A stretch of DNA of 64,000 nt from Sandaracinaceae bacterium. GTDB lineage: Bacteria; Myxococcota_A; Polyangia; Polyangiales; Sandaracinaceae. Below the pieces are notes generated by a model. It made no database searches and was not told the DNA's origin. It saw only the letters and a program-made list of their open reading frames with translations. The translations under genes were made by a program, and so were the position numbers. The stretch is taken from positions 1-64,000 of the forward strand of contig JAHBWG010000009.1 of NCBI GenBank assembly GCA_019637095.1. Direction: 5' to 3'. Below, piece by piece: positions 49,688 through 59,871 of the stretch. Numbering within the stretch: position 1 is the stretch's first letter; each line of letters begins with the position of its first letter.

Positions 49688-49824
49688 CGTTGGAGCTCCG
49701 TGGCGTCTGAGGCGTGCAGCACACACGCGTCGTTGTGATGCTCGCACATGCTCACGCACGCAGGATCGATCGCGGGGCGGCACGCCGCCACGAACGTCAC
49801 CAGGAGGAGCACCACGTGTCTCAC
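49645..49824 (-). CDS. Small Cys-rich lipoprotein
   Basis: A 59-residue protein. The leader VVLLLVTFVAAC is a full lipoprotein signal (Cys about 15), and the mature 45 residues hold five more Cys (DPACVSMCEHHNDACVLHA, LQRCDRDLTDCVRLC) spaced as in small helical hairpins. GTG 49824 is chosen because TATCAG lies 7 nt upstream and it begins exactly at the signal; an in-frame GTG at 49848 would add eight residues. The 43-bp overlap with the next gene suggests coupling. The function is unknown. Confidence 0.65.
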   Translation of the reverse strand: MRHVVLLLVTFVAACRPAIDPACVSMCEHHNDACVLHASDATELQRCDRDLTDCVRLCR

Positions 49825-49831
49825 GCCCGCA

Positions 49832-49837
49832 CTGATA
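49832..49837 (-). promoter_or_regulatory. Possible -10 hexamer, leaderless type
   Basis: TATCAG on the minus strand, 7 nt before GTG 49824. Confidence 0.45.
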
Positions 49838-50095
49838 CCGCGCCGCACGCCACGATCGCAACGACCATCGTCCTCCCGGTCTCGGACTCACGTCATGCGA
49901 GCGAGCCTGATCTCACGGCACATCCGTCCCCCCGGGGCGAGCCATGACCGGGAGGCGATGAGACCCGGAGAGGGAAGAAGCACGCCGAGGTTGCGCCGCA
50001 CCATCGCTCCCGCGCTCGTGCTCGCGACCCCTCCCCGGGCCGAACGGGGCGATCTTCGAGCCGCGCACCGGGCTCGCGGATCTCACGCGGTGGTC

Positions 50096-50101
50096 TAGAG
50101 T
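50096..50101 (+). promoter_or_regulatory. -10 hexamer, leaderless type
   Basis: TAGAGT ends 7 nt before GTG 50109. It overlaps an alternative GTG at 50100, which argues against that start. Confidence 0.5.
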
Positions 50102-50108
50102 GGGTGCG

Positions 50109-50657
50109 GTGCGCGCGCTGTTCGCCTCGATCCTGCTCGCCGGCTGCGGCGCCGAAGCTGCGCCCGCGGCGCCGCACGAGCCCGCGGCGTCGCCGGTGCT
50201 CGAGGCGCGCGAGGAGGCGCCCGAGCCCGACTGGATCGACGTCGACGCCGCATCCGTCGGGCCGGCGCTCGCCGCCCACCCCGCCCGCGTCTTGATGGTC
50301 AACGTGTGGTCGACGTGGTGCGAGCCGTGCGTCGAGGAGATGCCGACGCTCGTCCGCGTCGCGCGCGCGCACGAGGCGCGCGGGCTCGGGCTCGTGCTGA
50401 TCGCCGCGGACGCGCCGTCGAACCGCGGCGCCGCGCGCGCGTTCCTGCGCGAGCAGGGCGCGCCGTGGCCGAGCTGGTTCAAGGTCGGGTCCGACGATCC
50501 GTTCATCCGGGCGCTCCACGCGGAGTGGTCCGGCGGTCTGCCGGCGACGCTCTTGCTCGACGAGCGGCGCCGCGTCACTCATTTCTGGGAAGCGCCCGTG
50601 ACGGAGGACGACCTCCGCGCGCCGCTCGAGCGCTTGCTCGGAGGAGACGAAGGATGA
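50109..50657 (+). CDS. TlpA-like thioredoxin-fold lipoprotein
   Basis: A 182-residue lipoprotein. The leader LFASILLAGC (Cys about 13) is followed by an Ala/Pro/Glu-rich linker and a thioredoxin fold: VLMVNVWSTWCEPCVEEMPTLV with the redox pair WCEPC (about 70-74), then LGLVLIAADAPSN, GLPATLLLDERR with the cis-Pro, and a C-terminal helix. TlpA/ResA-type proteins keep disulfides reduced outside the cytoplasm. It is first in a three-gene ATGA-coupled operon with another thioredoxin-fold protein and a murein endopeptidase. Confidence 0.87.
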   Translation: MRALFASILLAGCGAEAAPAAPHEPAASPVLEAREEAPEPDWIDVDAASVGPALAAHPARVLMVNVWSTWCEPCVEEMPTLVRVARAHEARGLGLVLIAADAPSNRGAARAFLREQGAPWPSWFKVGSDDPFIRALHAEWSGGLPATLLLDERRRVTHFWEAPVTEDDLRAPLERLLGGDEG

Positions 50658-51247
50658 AGCTGGCCACGATCGCGTTCGCCCTCACCACGTTGCTGACCGC
50701 AGGCGCGAGCGCGCTCGCGCTCGGAGAGCGCGCGCCGATGCGCACCCACCGCATGCGCGGCGTCGACGGCCAGATGGCCTCGGTCGCGAGCGTCGCCGGC
50801 CGGCACGGCACCCTGGTGATCTTCACCTGCAACCACTGCCCGTGGGCGCAGGCCTGGGAGAGCCGCATCACCGAGCTCGGCAACACCTACCGCGACCGCG
50901 GCGTGGGCGTGATCGCCATCAACCCGAACGACCCGGTGCAGTTCCCCGCCGACGGCTACGAGCAGATGCAGCGGCGCGCCGAGGCCGCGGGCATGCGCTT
51001 CCCGTACGTCGTCGACGAGACCTCGAACGTCGCCCGCGCGTACGGCGCGACGCGCACCCCCGAGGTGTTCCTGTTCGACCGGCGCGGCCGGCTCGTCTAC
51101 CACGGCGCCATCGACGACAACGCGCACCAGCCCGAGCAGATCCAGCACCACTACCTGCGCGACGCGCTCGAGGCGGTGATCGCGGGCCGCGCGATCGCCG
51201 AGGGCGAGACCCGCTTCCTGGGCTGCTCGATCAAGTTCCGCGAATGA
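50654..51247 (+). CDS. Exported thioredoxin-fold redoxin
   Basis: A 197-residue protein with a cleavable signal (about 1-23, cleavage after ALA). The redoxin core shows LVIFTCNHCPWAQAWE with a CNHC pair (about 59-62), GVGVIAINPNDPVQFPADGYEQM, FPYVVDETSNVARAYGATRTPEVFLFD with its cis-Pro, and YHGAIDDN. This pattern is a recognised subgroup of AhpC/TSA-like redoxins. ATG 50654 overlaps the TlpA stop, so both are made together and could act as an extracytoplasmic redox relay; that pairing is inference. Confidence 0.87.
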   Translation: MKLATIAFALTTLLTAGASALALGERAPMRTHRMRGVDGQMASVASVAGRHGTLVIFTCNHCPWAQAWESRITELGNTYRDRGVGVIAINPNDPVQFPADGYEQMQRRAEAAGMRFPYVVDETSNVARAYGATRTPEVFLFDRRGRLVYHGAIDDNAHQPEQIQHHYLRDALEAVIAGRAIAEGETRFLGCSIKFRE

Positions 51248-51951
51248 GTGGCCAGCGCCTCGCGTGGGGCGCCGCGGCGCTCCTCGTCGGCTCGAGCGCG
51301 CTCGCGCAGCGCGCAGACGCGCCCGCCGGCACGAGCGTCGGCGACACGCACGAGGGCTACCTCGTCGAGGGCGCCGAGCTCCCGCTCGAGGGGCCGGGCT
51401 TCCACTTCCACACCAACCGCGGCAACCCCGCGGCGCGCTACGGCACGCCCGCGCTCGTCGGCGCGATCACCCGCGCCGCCGCCGAGGTCGCGCGCGAACA
51501 CCCGGGGAGCGACCTCGAGATCCACGACCTGTCGTTCCGCACCGGCGGCCCGATCCGCGGCCACGGCTCACACCGGAGCGGGCGCGACGCGGACATCGCG
51601 TACTACGCCCTCGGCGCGGACGGGGCCCCCATGAGCCCGACGCGCTCGATCTGGTTCGCGCCGCCCGGGATCGAGCGCCACGCCCCCGAGGCGAGCGCGG
51701 CGCGCTTCGACGCGCGGCGGACGTGGCGCTTCGTCCGCGCGCTCCTGAACGACCGCGCGGTCCGCGTGAGCCACGTCTTCATGGCGCCGCACCTGCAACG
51801 TCTGTTGCTGCGCGCGGCTGGCCGCGACGCGGCGCACCTGCGCGCCGTCGTGCGCACCCCGCGCGGCCGGCGGGTCGACCCCCACGCGGACCACCTGCAC
51901 GTCCGCATCGAGTGCACGCCCGCGGACCGCCGCCACGGCTGCCGCGACTGA
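51244..51951 (+). CDS. MepA-like penicillin-insensitive murein endopeptidase
   Basis: A 235-residue exported hydrolase (signal about 1-21, ending SALAQ). The zinc site of the MepA (M74) / LAS metallopeptidase group is visible: GSHRSGRDADIAYY (His and Asp, about 99-112) and PHADHLHVRI (His-x-His, about 214-223). MepA cuts D-Ala-meso-DAP cross-links in peptidoglycan. ATG 51244 overlaps the redoxin stop. The pairing with two thioredoxin-fold proteins suggests that the endopeptidase, or a partner with disulfides, needs redox control. Confidence 0.87.
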   Translation: MSGQRLAWGAAALLVGSSALAQRADAPAGTSVGDTHEGYLVEGAELPLEGPGFHFHTNRGNPAARYGTPALVGAITRAAAEVAREHPGSDLEIHDLSFRTGGPIRGHGSHRSGRDADIAYYALGADGAPMSPTRSIWFAPPGIERHAPEASAARFDARRTWRFVRALLNDRAVRVSHVFMAPHLQRLLLRAAGRDAAHLRAVVRTPRGRRVDPHADHLHVRIECTPADRRHGCRD

Positions 51952-51999
51952 CGGTTCCTTCGAGCTCTCGGAGGAGCACGCTCCAACCGTCGGACCTTC

Positions 52000-52047
52000 G
52001 AGCGACCTCGCGGCCGAGCGACCTCGCGGCCGAGCGACCGCGTGGCC
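52000..52047. repeat. 16-bp tandem repeat
   Basis: GAGCGACCTCGCGGCC occurs twice exactly (52000-52031) and a third time with two changes (52032-52047), with further degenerate GCGCGGCC units to about 52072. It is noncoding and lies just before repeat copy B. Confidence 0.8.
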
Positions 52048-52093
52048 GCGCGGCCGAGCGCCCGCGCGGGCCGGCGGCCGCCGTTCGAGGCCA

Positions 52094-52243
52094 GGCCATC
52101 GCGCAGCGATGGCCGTTGGCCGAGGGGGCCCCATCGCTCCGCGATGGGTCGAACGCGGCTCCGCCGCGTTCGTCTCGGGTGGGAGGCCCCGTCGCGGCTT
52201 TGCCGCGATGGGGGGAGGGGCTGGAACAGCCCCTCCAGCCAGC
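52094..52243. repeat. Multi-hairpin intergenic repeat, copy B
   Basis: Hairpins: GGCCATCGC-GCA-GCGATGGCC (52094-52114), CCATCGC-TCC-GCGATGG (52131-52147), GAACGCGGC-TCC-GCCGCGTTC (52151-52171), CCCCGTCGCGGC-TTT-GCCGCGATGGGG (52187-52213), GGGGCTG-GAA-CAGCCCC (52217-52233). It ends ten bases from the aceA stop. It is the fullest copy. Confidence 0.85.
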
Positions 52244-53517
52244 TCAGTGGAACTGCTCTTCCTCGGTCGAGCCCTTGAGCGCGGTGGTCGACGACTCGCC
52301 GCCCGACACGAGGTCGGTGATGAAGTCGTAGTAGCCGGTGCCGACCTCGTGCTGGTGCTTGGTCGCCGTGTAGCCGATCGACTCCGCCTCGAACTCCTTC
52401 TGCTGGAGCTCCGAGTAGGCGCTCATGCCGCGCTCGTTGTAGTCGCGCGCGAGCATGTAGCTCGCGTAGTTCAGCATGTGGAAGCCGGCGAGCGTGACGA
52501 ACTGGAACTTGTAGCCCATCGCGCCGAGCTCGCGCTGGAACTTGGCGATCGTCGGCTCGTCGAGGTTCTTCTTCCAGTTGAAGCTCGGGCTGCAGTTGTA
52601 GGCGAGCCGCTTGTCGGGGAACTCCTGGAGCACCGCCTCGGAGAACTGCTTGGCCTGCGCGAGGTCCGGCGTGCTCGTCTCCATCCAGATCAGGTCCGCG
52701 ATCGGCGCGTACGCCTTCGCGCGCGCGATGCAGCTCTCGATGCCGGGCTTGACGTAGTAGAAGCCCTCGGAGCTGCGCTCGCCGGTGCAGAACGGGCGGT
52801 CGCGCTCGTCGACGTCGCTCGTCAGGAGCTTGGCGCTGTCCGCGTCGGTGCGCGCGACGAGCACGGTCGGCACGCCGCGCACGTCCGCCGCGAGGCGCGC
52901 GGCGGTCAGCGTCCGCAGGAACACGCTCGTCGGCACGAGCACCTTGCCGCCGAGGTGGCCGCACTTCTTCTCGCTCGAGAGCTGGTCCTCGAAGTGAACG
53001 CCCGCGGCGCCCGCCTCGATCATGTTCTTCATCATCTCGAACGCGTTGAGCGGCCCCCCGAAGCCGGCCTCCGCGTCCGCGACGATCGGCACGAAGTAGT
53101 CCGTGCGCGCGACGCCATCGACGCTGTCGATCTCGTCCGCGCGCATCAGCGCGTTGTTGAGGCGCTTGACGAGCTTGGGCACCGAGTCGGCCGGGTACAG
53201 GCTCTGGTCGGGGAAGGTCTGCGCGGCGCTGTTCGCGTCCGCGGCGACCTGCCATCCCGAGCAGTAGATCGCCTCGAGGCCGGCGCGCACCATCTGCACC
53301 GCCTGGCCGCCGGTCAGCGCGCCGAGCGAGCGGACGAAGGGCTTCTCCGCCATCGCCTTCCACAGGCGGCGCGCGCCCTTGTCGGCGAGCGTGTGCGAGA
53401 GCCGCACGCTGCCGCGCAGCTTCTGGACGTCGGCCTGCGTGTACGGGCGCACCACGCCCTTCCAGCGCGGGTGGCTCCAGTCGTCGGTGTCGCGGTCGGG
53501 GCGGGCGGGGGGGGTGC

Positions 53518-53521
<4 letters not shown>
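52244..53521 (-). CDS. aceA: Isocitrate lyase
   Basis: A 425-residue enzyme that splits isocitrate into glyoxylate and succinate, the first step of the glyoxylate shunt. The active-site signature [12 protein letters not shown] is intact (about 180-191), with [11 protein letters not shown] before it and [10 protein letters not shown] (about 315) after it, as in all bacterial isocitrate lyases. Length is normal. GTG 53521 overlaps the malate synthase stop by GTGA, so AceB and AceA are coupled. Copy B of the multi-hairpin repeat follows its stop and may end the transcript. Confidence 0.97.
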
Positions 53522-55122
<1,601 letters not shown>

Positions 55123-55147
55123 CGCGCCTCCTCTCGCCGGTGGCCGA

Positions 55148-55175
55148 GTGTTAAGCGCGGGCTCCGCGCTGTCAA
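55148..55175 (-). promoter_or_regulatory. aceBA promoter
   Basis: On the minus strand TTGACA (55170-55175) and TAACAC (55148-55153) are 16 bp apart. About 18 nt of leader, with SD, precede the aceB ATG. Confidence 0.6.
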
Positions 55176-55203
55176 ACCGTCAACGCGACCGCACCTGGTG
55201 ATT

Positions 55204-55237
55204 GTCAACCCAGTAAAGCCCACGATCTCGGGTTGAC
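55204..55237. promoter_or_regulatory. Inverted repeat upstream of aceB
   Basis: GTCAACCC (55204-55211) and GGGTTGAC (55230-55237) form a perfect 8-bp inverted repeat with an 18-bp spacer, just upstream of the aceB -35 and about 55 bp from the divergent gene's -10. It is a candidate binding site for a regulator. Confidence 0.45.
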
Positions 55238-55290
55238 GCGCCGCGTCGAGGGGCACGGTTTGTTGATGTGTAAAGCGTATCTGCGTGGGG

Positions 55291-55296
55291 TATCCT
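55291..55296 (+). promoter_or_regulatory. -10 hexamer, leaderless type
   Basis: TATCCT ends 7 nt before ATG 55304. Confidence 0.6.
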
Positions 55297-55303
55297 GCGC
55301 AGG

Positions 55304-56017
55304 ATGATCGAGCGAGGGTTCGTCGCGGGGGCGACGGGGCTGACCGGCGGGGCCGTGGTGCGCCACCTCCTCGCGCGCGGCGCCGAGGCGATCGCGCACG
55401 TGCGCCCGGACGCGCGCGACCTCGCGACGCATCGCGCGGCGTTCGAGGCGCTCGGGGCCACGGTCGACACGACGCCGTGGGAGCAGGCCGCGATGACCGA
55501 GACGCTGCGCCGGCTCGCGCCGAGCGCGGTGTTCGCGCTGCTCGGCACGACGCGCAAGCGGGCCAAGCAGGAGGGCGCGCGCGACGCGACGGCCGCGTAC
55601 GAGGCGATCGACTACGGGCTCACCGCGCTCTTGCGGCGAGCCGCCGAGGCGTCGGGGGTGCGGCCTCGCTTCGTCTACGTCTCGATGGTCGGGCTCGACC
55701 CGTCGCGCGACAGCAAGAACCCGTACACGCAGGTGCGCGTGCGGATCGAGCGCGAGCTCGCGGCCGGCGCGCTGCCGTACACGATCGTACGTCCGTCCGT
55801 CATCAGCGGCGACCGCGACGAGGCGCGCGCGGGCGAGTCGCTCGCGGCCGGCGTGCTCGACGGCGCGCTCGGCCTCGTCGGCGCGCTCGGCGCGCGGCGG
55901 CTGCGCGACCGCTACCGCTCGATCACCGGCGACGCGCTCGGCGCGGCGTGCGTCCGCCTCGCCTTCGACGCGGAGGCCGAGGACCGGGTCTTCGAGCCGG
56001 ACGCGCTCCGCGCCTGA
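55304..56017 (+). CDS. Atypical short-chain dehydrogenase (NAD(P)-binding)
   Basis: A 237-residue Rossmann-fold protein. The dinucleotide motif GATGLTGGAVVRHLL is at residues 9-23, followed by ALLGTTRKRAKQEGA (about 80-94), YVSMVGLDPS and NPYTQVRVRIERELAA, then PYTIVRPSVISGDR. This is the pattern of the atypical SDR group near YbjT/HTATIP2, which often lack the YxxxK catalytic pair; here no such pair stands in the normal place. It may be a redox sensor or reductase. It is divergent from aceBA with a 181-bp shared control region. Confidence 0.82.
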   Translation: MIERGFVAGATGLTGGAVVRHLLARGAEAIAHVRPDARDLATHRAAFEALGATVDTTPWEQAAMTETLRRLAPSAVFALLGTTRKRAKQEGARDATAAYEAIDYGLTALLRRAAEASGVRPRFVYVSMVGLDPSRDSKNPYTQVRVRIERELAAGALPYTIVRPSVISGDRDEARAGESLAAGVLDGALGLVGALGARRLRDRYRSITGDALGAACVRLAFDAEAEDRVFEPDALRA

Positions 56018-56039
56018 ACCGCGGCGCCCGCCCGTCTGC

Positions 56040-56045
56040 TACGGT
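56040..56045 (+). promoter_or_regulatory. Possible -10 hexamer, near-leaderless
   Basis: TACGGT ends 9 nt before ATG 56055, slightly longer than the usual 6-8 nt. Confidence 0.4.
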
Positions 56046-56054
56046 TCGGTCTCG

Positions 56055-57776
56055 ATGGGTCGGAGCCCTCTCGCCCAGAGCCTCGGCGTCGGCCTGTTCC
56101 GGGCCCGCGCCGATGGCGTGCTCGAGCACGTCGATGTCGCGATCGCCCGGCTCCTCGACGAGGCCGCCATCGCCCACCTCGAGTCCGTCGCCTCCGAGGA
56201 TGGGCCCGTCGAGGCGTGCCTCGGCAGCGCGCGCGTGATCGTCAAGCGCGAGGGCGACGCGCTCGTCGGGCTGGTGCTGCTCGACCCGCCGCCGCCGCGC
56301 TTCGAAGCGCGCTGGGAGAACCGCCTCCTCGAGCGCGCCTCGGACGGAGTCGTGCTCGCCCGCCACGGCGTCGTCCTGCGCGCGACGCGGCGCGCGGCGA
56401 CGCTCCTCGGGGTCGAGGACGAGCGCGCCCTCGTCGGCCAGCCGCTGCCGGAGCGCCTGCGCGACGCGAGCGGAGAGGTCCGCCTCGCGCTGCCGAGCGG
56501 CGCGCGCACCGTCGAGTCGGCGCGCATCCCGATCACGCACGAGGGCGAGGACGCCGAGCTCATCTTGATCCGCGACCTCACCGAACAGCGCATCTTGCAA
56601 GCGAAGTTGACACAATCGGACCGCGTCGCGGCGGTGGGTACGCTCGCCGCGAGCGTCGCGCACGAGATCAACAACCCGCTCACCTACGTGATGCACTACA
56701 TCGAGCAGCTGCGGCGCGACCTCGAGGACCTCGGCGAGGCCGAGGAGATCCCGCGCTCGCGGATCGAGAAGCTGCGCGAGGGGGCCTCGACGGCGGCGGA
56801 GGGCTGCCGCCGCGTGCGCGACATCGTGCGCGACCTCAAGGCGTTCGGTCGCCTCGACGACGAGCAGGACGTCCCGCTCGACGTGAACCGCGCGCTGCGC
56901 TCCGCGCTCCAGATGTCGGGCCACCGCGTCCGCGTGGTCGCGCGCCTCGAGGTCGAGCTCGGCCCGGTGCCGCCGGTGCGCGCGAACGACGGCCGCCTCT
57001 GCCAGGTCTTCCTCAACCTCCTGATGAACGCCGCGCAGGCGATCCGCCCGGGCACCGAGCGGAGCCGCGCGCGCGTCGAGGTCAAGAGCTGGTCCGACGG
57101 GGCCTGGGTCTACGTCTCGGTTCGCGACACCGGCGTCGGCATCGCGCCCGAGCACCTCGGCCGCCTCTTCGAGCCCTTCTTCTCGACCAAGGCCGAGGGC
57201 GTCGGCACCGGCCTCGGGCTCTGGATCTGTCGCGACATCGTGACCGGGATCGGCGGCCACATCGACGTGGCGAGCGCGCCCGGCGAGGGCACGACGATGA
57301 CCGTCGTGCTCCCGCGCGCGCAGGGCGAGGCCGCCAACGCGTCCTCGAGCCACCCGCCACCCGAGCCGATGGCGCCGTCGCCCTTCGGCACCCTGCGCCG
57401 GGTGCTGGTGGTCGACGACGAGCCCGCGGTGCTCGAGCTGCTCGCCGAGGCGCTCGGCGACTCGGCCGACGTGGTCACCGCGTCGGACGGGCACGAGGCG
57501 CGCGAGATCTTGCGACACGACAGCGAGTTCGACGCGATCCTGTGCGACCTGATGATGCCCGGCGTCGGCGGCGTCGAGCTGTTCGACTGGATCGACCGCG
57601 CGCGCCCCAAGCTCGCGCCCCGCATGATCTTCATGACGGGCGCGGCCTACTCCGAGGACGCCCGCGAGTTCCTGGCCCGCGTCGACAACGAGCGGCTCGA
57701 CAAGCCGTTCCGCGTCCGCGACGTGGAGCGCGTGCTCGACCGGGTCATCGACGGCGCCGCTCGCGTCCACGCGTGA
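56055..57776 (+). CDS. Hybrid sensor histidine kinase with C-terminal receiver
   Basis: A 573-residue soluble protein. The N-terminus (about 1-170) is PAS-like (LERASDGVVLARHGVVLRATRRA). HisKA contains ASVAHEINNPLTYVMHYI (phospho-His about 201). The N-box FLNLLMNAAQAI, G1 DTGVGIAP and G2 GTGLGLWICRDI follow. A Ser/Pro linker leads to a receiver domain from about 450 (RRVLVVDDEPAVLELL), with the phospho-acceptor Asp in LCDLMMPG (about 497) and Lys in LDKPF (about 548). There are no membrane helices. The order fits myxobacterial cytoplasmic hybrid kinases. The output partner is not in the window. Confidence 0.93.
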   Translation: MGRSPLAQSLGVGLFRARADGVLEHVDVAIARLLDEAAIAHLESVASEDGPVEACLGSARVIVKREGDALVGLVLLDPPPPRFEARWENRLLERASDGVVLARHGVVLRATRRAATLLGVEDERALVGQPLPERLRDASGEVRLALPSGARTVESARIPITHEGEDAELILIRDLTEQRILQAKLTQSDRVAAVGTLAASVAHEINNPLTYVMHYIEQLRRDLEDLGEAEEIPRSRIEKLREGASTAAEGCRRVRDIVRDLKAFGRLDDEQDVPLDVNRALRSALQMSGHRVRVVARLEVELGPVPPVRANDGRLCQVFLNLLMNAAQAIRPGTERSRARVEVKSWSDGAWVYVSVRDTGVGIAPEHLGRLFEPFFSTKAEGVGTGLGLWICRDIVTGIGGHIDVASAPGEGTTMTVVLPRAQGEAANASSSHPPPEPMAPSPFGTLRRVLVVDDEPAVLELLAEALGDSADVVTASDGHEAREILRHDSEFDAILCDLMMPGVGGVELFDWIDRARPKLAPRMIFMTGAAYSEDAREFLARVDNERLDKPFRVRDVERVLDRVIDGAARVHA

Positions 57777-57939
57777 CGTCGCCCCGCTGTTCCGGATCGA
57801 ATCAGTGTATCGATTCGCGACAGCAAGCTGTCCTGATACGGTACTCCCTGATTTGGGAGGTTCGTGTATTCGGCTGTCCATACCAGATGGCCTGGGCGTT
57901 GCGGTGGGCAGTCTCCATCACCCAATGGAGATCACCATC

Positions 57940-59067
57940 ATGAGGCGAGCCGCAGTTCTGGGCGTGTTGACCATGGGGCTGAGCGCGTGTACGGCGGAGG
58001 TGCCCACGGAGGGGCTACCCCAGGGCTTGACGGTCCTCGAGGCGGAGGTGGGCACGCTCTCGCTCGCGTACCGCGCGGCGGACGTCGTGATCTACATGCA
58101 GGCGCGGCGCGGGCACGAGACCCCCGAGCCGTACCGCCTCGCCGAGGACATGCCCGACTTCGAGGTCGACACGATGTTCACCGACGAGGCGGGCCACGTG
58201 TTCTACACGCGCCGCGGGGGCGACGGCTGGGTCGAGCCGTCCTGGAACCAGCGCCTCGACCCGCAGAACGAGAGCCTGCCGAACGTGGACGACAACGCGG
58301 TGCTCTACCGGCTGGCCGGCGAGGCGGCGGCGGTGATGCAGCAGGAGATCGAGCGCCAGGTGGGTCGTGAGCTCGCCGGCCAGCTCGGCCCGGAGCTCGA
58401 CGCGCTGCTCGAGTTCGCCTCTCACGCGCCGCAGCTCTACGCCGACGAGCTCCAGGTCCTGAACGAGCGGCGCGCGAACGACGGTCGCCCGACCCTCCAG
58501 ACGCCCGAGGTCCTGACGACGGGCGACGTGGCCTACGGCACCCCCGGCGCCTGCGGGAGCTGTGGCGGCACCGACTACGAGGCCGGCTACCGCTACCTCC
58601 GCCTCGGCACCGCGGGTCTCTGGTACAGCGGCAACCTCGGCGAGCACAGCGCGACGACCGTCTACCGCTGGAGCAACAACGCGTGGCTCCGCGTGCACGA
58701 CAACACGAACCACGGCTCGGCCGGCTCGACGATGAGCCAGAAGTGCACGCAGGACTACCGAGACAACCCGACCGTGAGCGGCGGCTGGTACCTCTCGCAG
58801 CTCCACCTGGGCTACTGCTCTGGTGAGTACAAGTGGGACTCGGACGGCGGTAGCGGCGGCCACAACTGCCACGACGACAGCCGAATCCAGATGAACAACG
58901 AGTGGTACGGCAACTCGGTCGGCCTCTACGGCACCCGCGTCCGCTGGTGCGACGGCGGCGACCGCGACCACGACATCAGCGTCAACGTCCTGTTCGTGGA
59001 GCTCGACCAGAACGGCAGCCCGAACTGCGACGGCAGCGCGAACCGCGGCTACTACACGCCGCTCTGA
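57940..59067 (+). CDS. Secreted lipoprotein, function unknown
   Basis: A 375-residue lipoprotein with leader VLTMGLSAC (about 15). The mature N-terminal half is acidic and helical (EAAAVMQQEIERQVGRELAGQL). The C-terminal half (about 205-375) is rich in Gly, Tyr, Trp, Asn and Cys: CGSCGGTDYEAGYRYLRLG, HDNTNHGSAGS, YCSGEYKWDSDGGSGG, NCDGSANRGYYTPL. This resembles secreted lectin- or adhesin-like modules, without a match I can name. GGAG lies 9 nt before ATG 57940; upstream in-frame ATGs exist but would spoil the signal. The 163-bp leader region holds small inverted repeats (57804-57821, 57822-57836). Confidence 0.7.
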   Translation: MRRAAVLGVLTMGLSACTAEVPTEGLPQGLTVLEAEVGTLSLAYRAADVVIYMQARRGHETPEPYRLAEDMPDFEVDTMFTDEAGHVFYTRRGGDGWVEPSWNQRLDPQNESLPNVDDNAVLYRLAGEAAAVMQQEIERQVGRELAGQLGPELDALLEFASHAPQLYADELQVLNERRANDGRPTLQTPEVLTTGDVAYGTPGACGSCGGTDYEAGYRYLRLGTAGLWYSGNLGEHSATTVYRWSNNAWLRVHDNTNHGSAGSTMSQKCTQDYRDNPTVSGGWYLSQLHLGYCSGEYKWDSDGGSGGHNCHDDSRIQMNNEWYGNSVGLYGTRVRWCDGGDRDHDISVNVLFVELDQNGSPNCDGSANRGYYTPL

Positions 59068-59135
59068 GCCTCCACGCCACGGTGAGGTGCGACGAGGCGT
59101 CCGCGGAGGCGGGCGCCTCGTCCGCGTTCGAAGGC

Positions 59136-59828
59136 TCAACCTTCGCAAGTCGGGTTGACGCAGAAGTCGTGAGGGTCCGCGTCGCGGGAGCGCGGATCGA
59201 TCTCGCTCCGCGGGCGGCGGTCGCAGATCCAACCGGTCAGGCCAGCGGCCTCGCACGCGGCGTCGTCGGTGCACGGAGCGCTGCACCGCTCGCGAAGGGG
59301 GTCGCAGGTGAGGTCAGCACCGCACGCGCGCCCCGAGCATGCGGCGTTCGGACCGCCCGCCGGCGCGTCTGGGACCGCGCACGCGAGCGCGAGCTCGGTG
59401 CCGAGCGGCGGCTCGGGCAGGAGTCGGATGGCGTTCGGAGACGGAGCACCCGGGCACGGCATGTCGTCGGTGAAGTCGTCGTAGAACCAGCCCTGGCCGG
59501 CGGGCGGCGGCGCGCCCGCGCTGCGGTCGGCCACGACGAGGGGCTCGAGCGCGCACCGCGCGCGGCCGGCGTCGAGGCCGAGGTCCCGGCCACCGACCGC
59601 GTCGCAGGTGACGCCCTCGGGCAGCCACACGCGGAGCTCGCAGCGCGCGAGGTCCACCCACGGACCGGGCACGCCGTCGCGGGCCTCGCAGGGCGGGGGC
59701 CCATCCCAGGTGACCGTGGAGACCTCGGTCGTGGTCGGACACGGGGGGCTCATCGGGAGGGCTCCGTCGCAGGCGAGGAGGGTGAGCGACGCGGCGAAGG
59801 CGCGCGTGGAGGAGCGGAGGTGGGACAC
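59136..59828 (-). CDS. Cys-rich lipoprotein, function unknown
   Basis: A 230-residue lipoprotein with leader AFAASLTLLAC (Cys about 20). The middle is Pro/Asp-rich with recurring Cys. The C-terminal 60 residues hold CSGRACGADLTCDPLRERCSAPCTDDAACEA, the same kind of Cys module as in the larger lipoproteins at 3953 and 36058. TATGGT lies 6 nt before GTG 59828, so it is probably leaderless. It is convergent with the 375-residue lipoprotein. Myxobacterial surface display is likely; the role is unknown. Confidence 0.72.
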   Translation of the reverse strand: MSHLRSSTRAFAASLTLLACDGALPMSPPCPTTTEVSTVTWDGPPPCEARDGVPGPWVDLARCELRVWLPEGVTCDAVGGRDLGLDAGRARCALEPLVVADRSAGAPPPAGQGWFYDDFTDDMPCPGAPSPNAIRLLPEPPLGTELALACAVPDAPAGGPNAACSGRACGADLTCDPLRERCSAPCTDDAACEAAGLTGWICDRRPRSEIDPRSRDADPHDFCVNPTCEG

Positions 59829-59834
59829 GCGCGG

Positions 59835-59840
59835 ACCATA
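59835..59840 (-). promoter_or_regulatory. -10 hexamer, leaderless type
   Basis: TATGGT on the minus strand, 6 nt before GTG 59828. Confidence 0.55.
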
Positions 59841-59871
59841 GATGGTGACGGCGCCCCGCGCCCACGCCCGG

